Of a stretch of 38,883 bases of DNA, positions 1 to 7,833 are shown in pieces; position 1 is the first letter of the stretch; each line of letters begins with the position of its first letter. Source of the DNA: Opitutaceae bacterium (lineage in GTDB: Bacteria; Verrucomicrobiota; Verrucomicrobiia; Opitutales; Opitutaceae); NCBI GenBank assembly GCA_030693515.1, contig JAUYAK010000042.1, forward strand, positions 1-38,883, given 5' to 3'. The notes beneath the pieces were generated by a model that did no database searches, was not told the DNA's origin, and worked only from the letters and a program-made list of their open reading frames with translations. The translations under genes and the position numbers were made by a program.

Positions 1-21
1 ATTCCGATCTTTCTGGTTCAT
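1..21 (-). CDS. Possible gene start leaving the window
   Basis: An ATG at 19-21 on the minus strand is preceded by a good purine-rich ribosome binding site (AAGGA, about 5 bases upstream) and opens a frame reading MNQKDRN to the window edge. Only seven codons are visible, so no function can be given. It sits just downstream of a strong hairpin (64-125) and the broken KAP NTPase, so it may belong to an inserted element. Confidence 0.2.
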
Positions 22-63
22 ATTTTCCTTCTGTCGCCCGAACCGGCCGACTCCGTGCCCTCC

Positions 64-125
64 GCTGTTTGGTCGCTTCCTGCGGCAAGCTCTTCGGCTC
101 CTGTCCTCGGAAGCGACCAAACAGC
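64..125. repeat. Perfect 17-bp inverted repeat with 28-nt loop
   Basis: Arm 64-80 (GCTGTTTGGTCGCTTCC) is the exact reverse complement of arm 109-125. There is no T-run on either side, so it is not a standard intrinsic terminator. It lies between the truncated KAP gene and a possible gene start at 21. It could be a REP-type hairpin, an insertion-sequence end, or a structure bound by a recombinase. Confidence 0.85.
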
Positions 126-169
126 TACCCGTCAACGCGGAGGTCTATGTCCACTAAATCGAGGCAATC

Positions 170-556
170 TCAACGCCGAAATTTCAGTGTAAGGCTCAAA
201 TTCTGCCACGGCCATTTCCCTCGGCGTAAGGCCGTTCCCACCTGGACGAAGAATGCGTCAATCAATTTGTCCCGGCCGCTCCACTCCCATGGAGAAAATT
301 CGATTGGATGAATGCCATGCTCTTCGCGAAGAAAATGCGCGGTGAAATGCTTCAGAGTGGTTTTACCGCACCCCCAATCGCCGAACAGCGCGATGACCTG
401 AGCCTCATCCGCCGCGGGGGTCAGCGCCATCGTTCGCGCTAGCTTTTGGGCGAACGTCGAACGCCCCAGTTCATCGTCTTCGATTCTTGTTCGGGCCGCG
501 TCGCCAGACCTTGGTTTCTGGTTCGCCGATTTCGTTTTCTCGCTCATCGAGCTCAC
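170..556 (-). pseudogene. Truncated KAP-family P-loop NTPase (N-terminal fragment)
   Basis: The 128-residue product contains a Walker A motif, GDWGCGKTT, at residues 59-67. It is followed by a segment (FSPWEWSGRDKLIDAFF) typical of KAP NTPases, large ATPases often linked to membranes and to phage defence or abortive functions. The frame ends right after TLKFRR, where the NTPase domain should continue for several hundred residues; no Walker B is present. No matching continuation was found in other frames between 170 and 1, so this is a deletion or recombination break rather than one frameshift. The start is either GTG at 556, which overlaps the stop of the upstream oxidoreductase as GTGA, or ATG at 547. 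Family assignment rests on the P-loop and flanking motif. Confidence 0.7.
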
Positions 557-1671
557 ACCCGCACTTCGATCCGCTTTCCGCCCTGCGCGGCGGAGGCGTA
601 GATGGCCTCGAGGATGACCATGTCGCGGCGGCCCATCGCGCCGGACACGGGCGACTCGCGGTCTTCACGGATGCACCGCGCAAAATCGTCGATCTGCACC
701 GCCTGCTGGCTCGGCGGCACCGCGGGCGTGAACGGCCCGCGGCTCGTCACCGCCTTGAGCCCGCCGTATTGGAAGGCCGGCGCGATCTCGATCCAGCCTT
801 TGTCGCCCTCGGCGCGGAAGCGGTCGAGGCCCTGGTTGTAACTCGTCGAAAAATCGCCGCGCTCGCCGCGGGCAAACTCCATCGTCCATTCGATCGTCTC
901 CTCCACGTCGCGGAAAAACTCCGGCCGCTGCTTCGGCAGCTCGCGCGCCGTGATCGCGATCGGGGCGACGCCGCCTGCCGCCATGCACGCCGCCTGCACG
1001 GCATAGATGCCGAGATCCATCAGCGGGCCGCCGCCAGCGAGCTTGCGCTCGGCGCGCCACTGCGGGCGCGTCATCTTGAAAGACAAGCCGCCGCTCATCT
1101 TTGCCAGCCGGCCGAAATCGCCGTCGCGCGCGAGGCGCTTCAGCTCGTCGTAGTGCGGCTCAAATTGGAGGCGGTAGCCGACGGAGAGCTTGACCCGGTT
1201 CGTGCGGCACGCGGCCAGCATCGCGTCGCACTCGCTCACGGTGAGCGCCAGCGGCTTCTCGCAGATCACGTGCTTGCCCGCCCACGCGGCGGCGCTCGCA
1301 TGCGCGAGGTGCAGGGCGTTGGGCGTGACGACGTAGACGATGTCGATGTCGCGGTTGTCGGCGAGCCGCGACATCTTGTCGTAATGATAGATGTAGTTTT
1401 CGGGAAACCCGAAATCCCGCGCCCATTGGCGGCCTTTGTCGGGCGAACCGGTGATGACGCCGCGCAGCTCCACGTGCTGCGTGAGCCGCAGCGCCGGCGC
1501 GAGCTGCCCGGTCGCGTAGCCGCCCAGGCCCGCGAGCGCGATGCCCAGCTTGCGGGGCGCCGGCTGCGCGCGACCGCGCGTGAGGATCGTCAACGCCGCC
1601 GCGCTGCCGGCGATCCGGCCGAAGAATGAACGCCGCGTCGAGGCGGGTGTCGGGGGAGATTTCGTTTTCAT
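553..1671 (-). CDS. Gfo/Idh/MocA family oxidoreductase, Tat-exported
   Basis: A 372-residue NAD(P)-dependent oxidoreductase. The N-terminus has a twin-arginine signal (R13-R14-SFFGR, then a hydrophobic run). The Rossmann fold begins with GIALAGLGGYATG, and the family signature CEKPLALT (with the conserved lysine) follows. The C-terminal half has the GGGPLMDLGIY motif of the glucose-fructose oxidoreductase-like alpha/beta domain. These enzymes act on sugars, inositols or sugar derivatives; the substrate cannot be read from sequence. ATG at 1671 was chosen over the in-frame ATG at 1710 because it places the Tat signal at the N-terminus. The stop overlaps the GTG of the KAP fragment. Confidence 0.9.
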   Translation of the reverse strand: MKTKSPPTPASTRRSFFGRIAGSAAALTILTRGRAQPAPRKLGIALAGLGGYATGQLAPALRLTQHVELRGVITGSPDKGRQWARDFGFPENYIYHYDKMSRLADNRDIDIVYVVTPNALHLAHASAAAWAGKHVICEKPLALTVSECDAMLAACRTNRVKLSVGYRLQFEPHYDELKRLARDGDFGRLAKMSGGLSFKMTRPQWRAERKLAGGGPLMDLGIYAVQAACMAAGGVAPIAITARELPKQRPEFFRDVEETIEWTMEFARGERGDFSTSYNQGLDRFRAEGDKGWIEIAPAFQYGGLKAVTSRGPFTPAVPPSQQAVQIDDFARCIREDRESPVSGAMGRRDMVILEAIYASAAQGGKRIEVRV

Positions 1672-1708
1672 GGGGCGAACGACTGTTCGTAGTCCCACCC
1701 CATTGCTC

Positions 1709-1890
1709 ATGCAATCCCTCGCTCGCCTCCCCCGCGTCGCGCTCGTGCTGCTCGGCGCCGCGCCTCTGGCCTTTGCCCAAAACGCCCCGCCGGCCGCCGC
1801 TGCCGGCGCGTGGACCGCCGCGCAGGATCACGCCGACATGATGCGCCAGCTCGGCATCACCCAGCTCCGCCCCGGCCCGAGCGGGCGCGA
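1709..1890 (+). pseudogene. 5' stub of a secreted acetylxylan/glucuronoyl esterase-like hydrolase
   Basis: From the ATG at 1709 the frame gives a clean signal peptide (LALVLLGAAPLAFAQ type) and then AAQDHADMMRQLGI followed by LRPGPSGRE. This block matches the start of mature alpha/beta-hydrolase esterases common in Planctomycetes and Verrucomicrobia, in which it is followed by an asparagine-rich APNxANYDEA segment and a catalytic domain of about 350 residues. Here the similarity stops after SGRE near 1890. The frame then runs through unrelated sequence to a stop at 2101, and nothing resembling the catalytic domain is present. The family assignment is from memory of conserved text and should be checked. 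Confidence 0.6.
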
Positions 1891-2070
1891 GGTCCACCTC
1901 AGTAGCGTTCGCACTCAAACCAAACTTCGGTTTGTCATTGCGAGAACGGCACGACCGCCCCAGCCGCCGTCGGGCGATCCAAGTGCGGAAAAGGAATCGG
2001 GAATCGCTCGCAGAACCGCAGGAAATATCGTCGTTGCAATTGTCGTTGGCCTATCCGGCTCTTTGCGGAC
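1891..2070. other. Non-coding stretch at an esterase breakpoint, with a small hairpin
   Basis: No convincing gene. It contains a 6-bp hairpin (CAAACC/GGTTTG near 1917-1940) running into TTTGTCATTGCGAGAACGG, which resembles the GTCATTGCGAG core of palindromic repeats seen in many bacteria. Base composition is lower in GC than the flanks, consistent with inserted or decaying DNA. Confidence 0.35.
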
Positions 2071-2337
2071 TCAAAGCCTAGTATTGGACATGACGAAATA
2101 GTATGGGCACACGAGCGACAGAACAATCGCAGGTATGGCTAAAAGCCTCTTCTTCTCCTTCGCGAGTATCGACAATACTCCAAGGAGCAGGCCGACAAAA
2201 GAGCCGAGAGCCGAGATGGGGACGATCAAGAAACCGACGGCCTCCAAAGCATACCGGGAGAAAAGAATACTGGCCGACATGGCGCCACTCACCAAAGCGA
2301 TCATCCAGCGACTCTGAATTTCCGAATAGTAACCCAT
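2071..2337 (-). CDS. Small multi-pass membrane protein of unknown function
   Basis: 88 residues starting MGYYSEIQSR, with a ribosome binding site GGAAG upstream of the ATG at 2337 that decides the start over an in-frame upstream codon at 2388. About three hydrophobic segments are visible: WMIALVSGAMSASIL, AVGFLIVPISALGSFVGLLLGVL (split for display) and IPAIVLSLVCPYYFVM. They are separated by a basic loop (KEKKR), giving an inner-membrane topology. No family is recognised. Base composition is lower in GC than the neighbouring enzymes, so it may have been acquired together with the sequence that broke the adjacent esterase. Confidence 0.6.
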   Translation of the reverse strand: MGYYSEIQSRWMIALVSGAMSASILFSRYALEAVGFLIVPISALGSFVGLLLGVLSILAKEKKRLLAIPAIVLSLVCPYYFVMSNTRL

Positions 2338-2395
2338 GCTATCTTCCGCCGAACATTTTTGATCAATCCGGCGGCGTATTTCCAACACTCACTCC

Positions 2396-3409
2396 TCACT
2401 TCACCACCGGCCGCAGCACCATGTTGCGATACTGCACGGCGCCGTGATCGCCTTGGAGGAAGATCGGGCCGGGCTTCGACTCGTCGCTCCACATCGCGCC
2501 GCCGGTGCAGCCGAGCACGGGTTGGTTGTCGATGATCGTGGTGCCGTTGAGGACGACGGTGAGGTGGCGGTCGACGAGCGTGATGTCCAAGGTCTGCCAC
2601 TGGCCGGCGGGTTTCTCGGCGGCGACGGACGGCGTGATGCGGCTGTAGAGCGCGCCCATGTTGTGCGAATCGAGTTTCTTGCCGAATGAGTCGTGCACCT
2701 GGATCTCGTAGATGCCGCGCAGATAGACGCCGCTGTTGCTGCCGGGGGGCACGTTGACCTCGAGCGTGAGGTTGAAGTCCTCGAACTCGCGCTCGGTGCG
2801 GAGATTCGCGGTGCGCTTGGCGGGCGTGCCGGGCGCGTGCGGCGGCGGGCGGTTGGCGAGCGTGCCCGCTTCGACGGACCACGCGCTTTCCATGGTGGTC
2901 TCCTTCGCCTTCCAGCCGGAGAGATCGCGGCCGTTGAAGAGCGCGATGGGTGCGCCGAACTTCACCTTCGCGAGGTCGGGGCGCGGCGGGAGCGGAAGGC
3001 TGCGCTGGGCGGTGAACTGCGCGCTGTCGTAGCCCGTGCCGTTGTTGCGCGGGTTGAGCTGCGTGAGGGCGAGGCGATCCGGGCCGTCGAGCTTGGCGGT
3101 GATGGCCTCGGTGAGCTGCTGCGTGCGCACGACCTGGCCGGCGGCGTCCTTGCGCTCGACGTTGCGCGTGCGCGTGACGATCAGCGTGTCGTCGCTGACC
3201 ACGACGCTCGAGAGCGGGACGACGCTGCCGCCGCCCCAGAGGATGGCGCCGTCGTAGTAGCCCTTTTCCTTTTTGATTTCGAGCCAGCCGGCGGCGCCAT
3301 TCGGAATCGTGAGGGCCCAGCGGCCGACGAAGGCCTCATTCGGCGCGGCGACGGCCGCGAGCGTGGTGAACAACGAGAGCGTGAGCAGGGAACGGAGCGA
3401 GGTTTTCAT
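2396..3409 (-). CDS. Secreted DUF1080 (3-keto-disaccharide hydrolase-type) protein
   Basis: 337 residues from the ATG at 3409, with a signal peptide (MKTSLRSLLTLSLFTTLAAVAA). Residues about 25-135 form a beta-rich N-terminal domain (FVGRWALTIPNGAAGWLEI). From about residue 155 comes a DUF1080 jelly-roll domain, with the typical IALFNGRDLSGW entry, NSGVYLRGIYEIQVHDS and MGALYSRITP. Characterised DUF1080 members hydrolyse 3-keto-glycosides or bind glycans, and are abundant in Verrucomicrobia and Planctomycetes. It is divergently arranged with the dehydrogenase pair at 3517-5924, across about 107 bases that must hold both promoters. The substrate is unknown. Confidence 0.9.
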   Translation of the reverse strand: MKTSLRSLLTLSLFTTLAAVAAPNEAFVGRWALTIPNGAAGWLEIKKEKGYYDGAILWGGGSVVPLSSVVVSDDTLIVTRTRNVERKDAAGQVVRTQQLTEAITAKLDGPDRLALTQLNPRNNGTGYDSAQFTAQRSLPLPPRPDLAKVKFGAPIALFNGRDLSGWKAKETTMESAWSVEAGTLANRPPPHAPGTPAKRTANLRTEREFEDFNLTLEVNVPPGSNSGVYLRGIYEIQVHDSFGKKLDSHNMGALYSRITPSVAAEKPAGQWQTLDITLVDRHLTVVLNGTTIIDNQPVLGCTGGAMWSDESKPGPIFLQGDHGAVQYRNMVLRPVVK

Positions 3410-3516
3410 GGGGAAGGGAAACGCCACCGAACGTGCGCACCGCCGCGCCGAAGACGAGCCGCAATGCGCTCCGGGCTTGCCGGCCCGCGCGCCGGGCGCA
3501 CGTTAAGCCGCCCCCG

Positions 3517-4089
3517 ATGAAACTCCCCCGCCTCCTCCTCGCCGGCTGCGCGCTGGCCGGCGCGGCCGCCCTCCGCGCCGAAGTGCAGATTGAACGCCTG
3601 CTCCTGCCCGACGCCGCGCCGAGCAGCTTCGCCATCGGGCTGCCCGGCGGCATCGGCTTCTGTTTTGATCCGGTGCGCGGCGGGCTCAGCTACGCGTGGA
3701 CCGGCGGCTTCGTCGATCTCACGCCCGCGCGGCCCGGCATGGGGAAATTCATCGCGCCGGCGAAGCTCGGCGGCCCGGTCGTGCACCGCGAGACCGGCGC
3801 CGCGCCGCTGCGCCGCGGCGATCCGGCGCGGGTGCCGGCGGTCGTTTTTTCAGGCTACACCCTGCGCGCCGACGCGATCGAATTTCGCTACACGGTGGAC
3901 GGGGTGGCCGTGCGCGAGGAAATACGCGCGCGCGCCGACGGCGGCGCGCTCGTGCGGCGAATCCATGTCGCCAGCGACACGGATGCGAAGTGGTGGCACG
4001 TCACGGACGGCCGCGTCGCGACCGAGCTGAAGCGCGAGGCCGATGGTGCGTTTGTGATCGAGGTGCCGCTGAGCGGAGGCGCGAAATGA
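3517..4089 (+). CDS. Small secreted domain protein (DUF6797-like), partner of the downstream dehydrogenase
   Basis: 190 residues with a signal peptide (MKLPRLLLAGCALAGAAALRA). The mature part includes GFCFDPVRGGLSYAWTGGFVDL and LRADAIEFRYTVDGVAVRE. This resembles a domain (I believe DUF6797) usually found inside large membrane-bound dehydrogenase/cytochrome proteins of Verrucomicrobia and Planctomycetes. The ATG at 3517 was chosen because the signal peptide follows it directly. The stop overlaps the next start as ATGA (4086-4089), which implies translational coupling and an obligate partnership. There are no cysteines in haem motifs. Its likely role is accessory to the periplasmic dehydrogenase; this is an inference from fusion patterns. 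Confidence 0.8.
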   Translation: MKLPRLLLAGCALAGAAALRAEVQIERLLLPDAAPSSFAIGLPGGIGFCFDPVRGGLSYAWTGGFVDLTPARPGMGKFIAPAKLGGPVVHRETGAAPLRRGDPARVPAVVFSGYTLRADAIEFRYTVDGVAVREEIRARADGGALVRRIHVASDTDAKWWHVTDGRVATELKREADGAFVIEVPLSGGAK

Positions 4090-5924
4090 AACGCCTTCGC
4101 CTTTTTCCCGCCCTGCTCGCACTCGCCGCGATCACGCCGGCCGCGCGCGCGGGCTACCGCATCGAGAACGTCGCCTATCCCGCCGAGCTGCGCGGCGGCA
4201 TCTCCGCCGTGGCGTTCACGCCGGCAGGCACGCTCGTCGTCGCGACGCGCCTCGGCGAAATCTGGATGCGCGCGCCAGCCACGGGCGCGTGGCGGCTCTT
4301 CGCCCGCGGGCTCGACGAGCCGCTCGGCCTCATCGCCGATTCCGAGCGCAGGGTGCACGTGGCGCACAAACCCGAGGTGCTGCGCGCCACCGACACGGAC
4401 GGCGACGGCCGCGCCGACACCTTCGACGCGATCGGCGGGCAGTGGGGCCTGCAGGCCAACTACCACAGCTTCTTCTTCGGACTGCGGCGCGATGCCGCGG
4501 GCAATTTCTACGGCTCTCCGTCGCTCGACTCCGGCATCGACAAAAACGCCGCCGCCCTGCCCGCGCGCGGCGTGCGCAACCTCACGCCGGTGCTCGAACC
4601 CGCCGGCCACCGCTCCGAGACGCCGTGGCGCGGCTGGGTCGTGCGGCTCACGCCGGACGGCCAGCTCGAGCCCTTTGCGAGCGGTTTTCGCCAGCCCAAC
4701 GGCTTCGGCCTCAGCCCGGAGGGCGAGCTCTTCGTCACCGACAACCAGGGCGACTACAAACCCGCGACCGGCCTGCTGCACGTGGCGCGCGGCGATTTTC
4801 ACGGTCACGTCGAGAGCCTGAAATGGGAGCCCGGCTTCGATGCAGCGGCGCTCACGACCGAAGCCGCGTGGCGGCGGAGCAAGTCCCCCGCGGTCGTGTT
4901 TCCCCACGGGCCGATGGGCATCTCGCCCGGCGAGCCGGTCTGGGACACGAGCGGCGGCAAGTTCGGGCCCTTTGCCGGGCAGGTCTTCACCGGCGACTAC
5001 AGCCGCCTCGTGATCCGCAGCTCGCTCGAGCGGGTGGGCGGCACGTGGCAGGGCGCGTGTTTTCCCTTCCTCGGGCGCAACGAGACGCCGGACTTCGTCA
5101 CCGGCGACAAACTCAAGGCCGGCGCCACGCGCGCGGCTTTGGCGCCGGATGGCAGCCTCTACCTCGGCGCGACCGGCGGCTGGGGCGCGGGTGAAGACGG
5201 CCTGCAACGCGTGGTGTGGGACGGCCGCGCGCCCGCCGAGATCCGGGACATGCGCCTCACCGACCGCGGGCTCGCGCTCACGTTCACGCAGCCGATGGAC
5301 GCCGCCACCCTCGCGAGCGCGGCGGCCTACGAAATCACGCGCTTCCGTTTCTACTACCAGGTGAAATACGGCTCGCCGTGGGTGGACGAAGCGCGCGTCG
5401 CCGTGACCGCGGTGCGCGCCGCGGCCGACGGCCGGGGCGCGGAGCTCGTGCTGGCGGATCTGCAGCCCGGCTTCGTTTACGAAGTCTCGGTGCCCACGTT
5501 GCGCACGCGCGGCGGCGAGCCGCTGGCCAATCCGCTCGGCTACTACACCGCCAACACCCTCCGCCACGGCGCGCCCCCGATCGGCGGCACCACGCGCCTG
5601 CCGCGCCCCGATGAGACCGCGCTCGGCGCCAAGGAGGCCATCGCCAGCGAGACCACCTCCGCCACGATGATCGCCGCGGGCGAGAAGACCTACCGCTTCT
5701 ACTGCGTCGCCTGCCACCAGCCTGATGGCCGCGGCATCGCGGGCGGCGCGGCCAACTTCATCGACGACAAGACGCGCCTCGCCAAGACGGACACCGAACT
5801 GCTCGCGCTGATCGAAAAGGGCAATGAGGCGAAGGCCATGCCGGCCTTCGGTGCGATCCTCAACGCGGCGCAGCGGCGCGCGGTGCTCGCCTACATCCGC
5901 GCGACCTTCGGGGAGAAAAAATAG
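4086..5924 (+). CDS. Periplasmic PQQ-dependent sugar dehydrogenase-like protein with C-terminal cytochrome c domain
   Basis: 612 residues. A signal peptide ends near AARAG. Residues about 25-375 form a six-bladed-propeller domain of the sorbosone/glucose dehydrogenase type (SAVAFTPAGTLVVATRLGEIW, FRQPNGFGLSPEGELFVTDNQGD, GDYSRLVIRSSLERVGG). A beta-sandwich segment at about 385-490 (LALTFTQPMDAATL) is typical of this architecture. A monohaem cytochrome c domain closes the protein, with C540-V-A-C543-H544 and the probable axial M585 (KAMPAFG). Electrons would pass from a sugar or alcohol substrate to haem c. The start is fixed by the ATGA overlap with the upstream gene. The substrate and whether PQQ is bound cannot be decided here. 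Confidence 0.88.
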   Translation: MKRLRLFPALLALAAITPAARAGYRIENVAYPAELRGGISAVAFTPAGTLVVATRLGEIWMRAPATGAWRLFARGLDEPLGLIADSERRVHVAHKPEVLRATDTDGDGRADTFDAIGGQWGLQANYHSFFFGLRRDAAGNFYGSPSLDSGIDKNAAALPARGVRNLTPVLEPAGHRSETPWRGWVVRLTPDGQLEPFASGFRQPNGFGLSPEGELFVTDNQGDYKPATGLLHVARGDFHGHVESLKWEPGFDAAALTTEAAWRRSKSPAVVFPHGPMGISPGEPVWDTSGGKFGPFAGQVFTGDYSRLVIRSSLERVGGTWQGACFPFLGRNETPDFVTGDKLKAGATRAALAPDGSLYLGATGGWGAGEDGLQRVVWDGRAPAEIRDMRLTDRGLALTFTQPMDAATLASAAAYEITRFRFYYQVKYGSPWVDEARVAVTAVRAAADGRGAELVLADLQPGFVYEVSVPTLRTRGGEPLANPLGYYTANTLRHGAPPIGGTTRLPRPDETALGAKEAIASETTSATMIAAGEKTYRFYCVACHQPDGRGIAGGAANFIDDKTRLAKTDTELLALIEKGNEAKAMPAFGAILNAAQRRAVLAYIRATFGEKK

Positions 5925-5945
5925 CGCGCGCCGGCCCGGCGCGGT

Positions 5946-7388
5946 TCACTGCACCGCGCTGACAAACGCATCGATCTCGGAATGGGCGCGCGTGAGCTGC
6001 CCGAGGCATTCCAGCCAATCGGCCAGGTCGAGACCCAAGAGTTCGAGGTGCGCGAGCCGTTCGGCCTCCCGCGCCGGCGCCAGGGGCGCCGGGGCTTCGG
6101 CAAAGGCGTGGGCGGCCTGATTGGCCAGACCGATCAGCGCGCAGAAAGTGGTTTCGTCGCCCGCGGCGGCCGGGGCGTGGTGGTGCGCGATCGCGGCTAC
6201 ATAGCGGGGCGGCAGATTCCAGCGCTGCGCCACCATCTCGCCGACCTCGGGATGCGTGAACTCCAGGAGTGTGCGCTCCGCTTCGAGGCTGCTGGCCCCG
6301 GCCACCCGCTCCAAATCGATCACCCGCTGATAATCGGAGCCGGCCTGCACGGCGAAGATGAGCTTGCCGATGTCATGCAGAATGCCGGCGGTAAACGCCT
6401 CGTCCGGCCGGCGCCCCAGGCGCTCCGCCAATAGGCGCGCCGCGGCGGCGGTGGTGACGGAATGGCGCCACAGACCCCCGAGTTTGAGCCGGTCGGTGCG
6501 GATGGAGTCGAAGGCCCCCAGGCCCAGGATCATGCCCTGCACGTTGACGAACCCGAGGACGCCGACCGCCTCGGCAATCGTGCCCACGCGGCGGGCGAAG
6601 CCGAAGAAGGCGGAGTTGGCCACCCGCAGAATCTTGGCCGAGATGGCCGGGTCCCGGCTAATCACGCCCTGCACCGACTCGGCGTCGCTCATCGGATCCT
6701 GGAGCACCTCCATCGCCTGCATGACCACGGCAGGCAGCGTCGGAATATCGAACAGCTCGCTCGGGTTGAAGCGCGCGAGCGATTGCCCGGTCACCTTGCT
6801 GGCGCCGGCCAATTCGCCCCCGGCGTCCACCAGCCCCCCGGTGAGTTCCGGATGCTGCAATTGAAACACGTGAATGGGGCGGGGCAGATCGCGCAGCCGA
6901 TGCAGCCCGTGATCGAGCAGGCTCACCCCCTCCGGCAGCGCCGTCTCCAGCACGCCGGCCGTGGCGGCGCTCAGCAGGGTCTGGCCGCCGCGGGCCACGC
7001 CCAGCAGGCGCGCGCAACGGTTGAGCGTCGTGCCGAAATAATCCCCGCCGCTCGCGTGCGCCGGCCCCGTGTGCAGCGCGATGCGGACGCGCAGCGGCGC
7101 ACTCGTCGGCCAGGTCTCGGCCTGCAGGCGGCGCTGGATCTCGCAGGCCGCGGCGACGGCGTCGGCCGGTTGCTCGAAGGTCGCGCAGAAGGCGTCGCCC
7201 ATGGTCTTGAAGACCTTGCCGCGGTGGCCCGCGATGGCCGCGGCGAGCAGCTGATCGTGGCGCTGGAGCGCCGGGCGCATGCGCTCCGCCTCGTGTTCCC
7301 ACAGCGCGGTGGAGCCCGCGATGTCGGTGAAGGCAAAGGTGAGCGTCACCAGCGGCGCTTCCGCCGCGGCCTTGCCGGTCACAGCCAT
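5946..7388 (-). CDS. Class III adenylate/guanylate cyclase domain fused to HDOD domain
   Basis: 480 residues. The N-terminal class III nucleotide cyclase domain (about 15-180) has both metal-binding aspartates, D22 in FTDIAGST and D65 in KTMGDAFCATF. It also has the TLNRCARLLG segment carrying the transition-state Asn and Arg, so catalysis looks possible. An HDOD domain follows (about 200-410; LFDIPTLPAVVMQAM, VISRDPAISAKILRVANSAFFG), including ILHDIGKLIF and IAHHHAPA. HDOD proteins act in signalling, often with cyclic nucleotides or chemotaxis. There is no signal peptide or membrane segment, so it is cytoplasmic. AGGAG lies about eight bases before the ATG at 7388. The order cyclase-HDOD in one chain is unusual. 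Confidence 0.9.
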   Translation of the reverse strand: MAVTGKAAAEAPLVTLTFAFTDIAGSTALWEHEAERMRPALQRHDQLLAAAIAGHRGKVFKTMGDAFCATFEQPADAVAAACEIQRRLQAETWPTSAPLRVRIALHTGPAHASGGDYFGTTLNRCARLLGVARGGQTLLSAATAGVLETALPEGVSLLDHGLHRLRDLPRPIHVFQLQHPELTGGLVDAGGELAGASKVTGQSLARFNPSELFDIPTLPAVVMQAMEVLQDPMSDAESVQGVISRDPAISAKILRVANSAFFGFARRVGTIAEAVGVLGFVNVQGMILGLGAFDSIRTDRLKLGGLWRHSVTTAAAARLLAERLGRRPDEAFTAGILHDIGKLIFAVQAGSDYQRVIDLERVAGASSLEAERTLLEFTHPEVGEMVAQRWNLPPRYVAAIAHHHAPAAAGDETTFCALIGLANQAAHAFAEAPAPLAPAREAERLAHLELLGLDLADWLECLGQLTRAHSEIDAFVSAVQ

Positions 7389-7476
7389 GGCGTGCTCCTG
7401 CTCATCGCGCGAAAATCATCCATTGCACTCCCGCTTGACGATCGCGACCGGCGGGCGATGCCTGCGGCGGCCGCGC

Positions 7477-7833
7477 TCAATCGAACCATTCGTCGTGCGG
7501 GTCGAACGCGGGGATGGCCACGTTCACGATCCGGAATTTGCCCACGAGCCGGTGACGGCAGCCGGGCTTGATGAAGATCGACATCATCGGCTTGGCGGGG
7601 ATGCGCTCGCCATCGAGCTCGATGAAGCCCTCACCCTCGAGCACGAGGTAGATCTCGGTCATCTGCCTGTGGTAGTGGGTGCGCGCGTCGATCGAGATGT
7701 CGACGAGGTGGATGGTCGCGAGCTTGTTGTCCGGCGTGGCGAAGCCACGGCGCGACTGGCCGCACGGGCACGGCACGGCGGGCACCGTGTCGAGCTGCGT
7801 GATCAGGTAGTTTTTCTCAGTCGCGGCTTTCAT
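7477..7833 (-). CDS. Small single-domain cupin protein
   Basis: 118 residues from the ATG at 7833, beginning MKAATEKNYL. Cupin motif 1 is HYHRQMTEIYLVLEGEG and motif 2 is PGCRHRLVG, with two histidines and a glutamate in place for a metal. It resembles mannose-6-phosphate isomerase-type cupins and small sugar-binding or isomerase cupins. The start overlaps the 3' end of the upstream repeat protein by 17 bases, so the two are probably co-transcribed. The substrate is unknown. Confidence 0.85.
   Translation of the reverse strand: MKAATEKNYLITQLDTVPAVPCPCGQSRRGFATPDNKLATIHLVDISIDARTHYHRQMTEIYLVLEGEGFIELDGERIPAKPMMSIFIKPGCRHRLVGKFRIVNVAIPAFDPHDEWFD

Noticed and set aside
3888-5717. 609-codon minus-strand open frame over the dehydrogenase
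   Set aside because: Shadow of the haem-c dehydrogenase; no recognisable motif.
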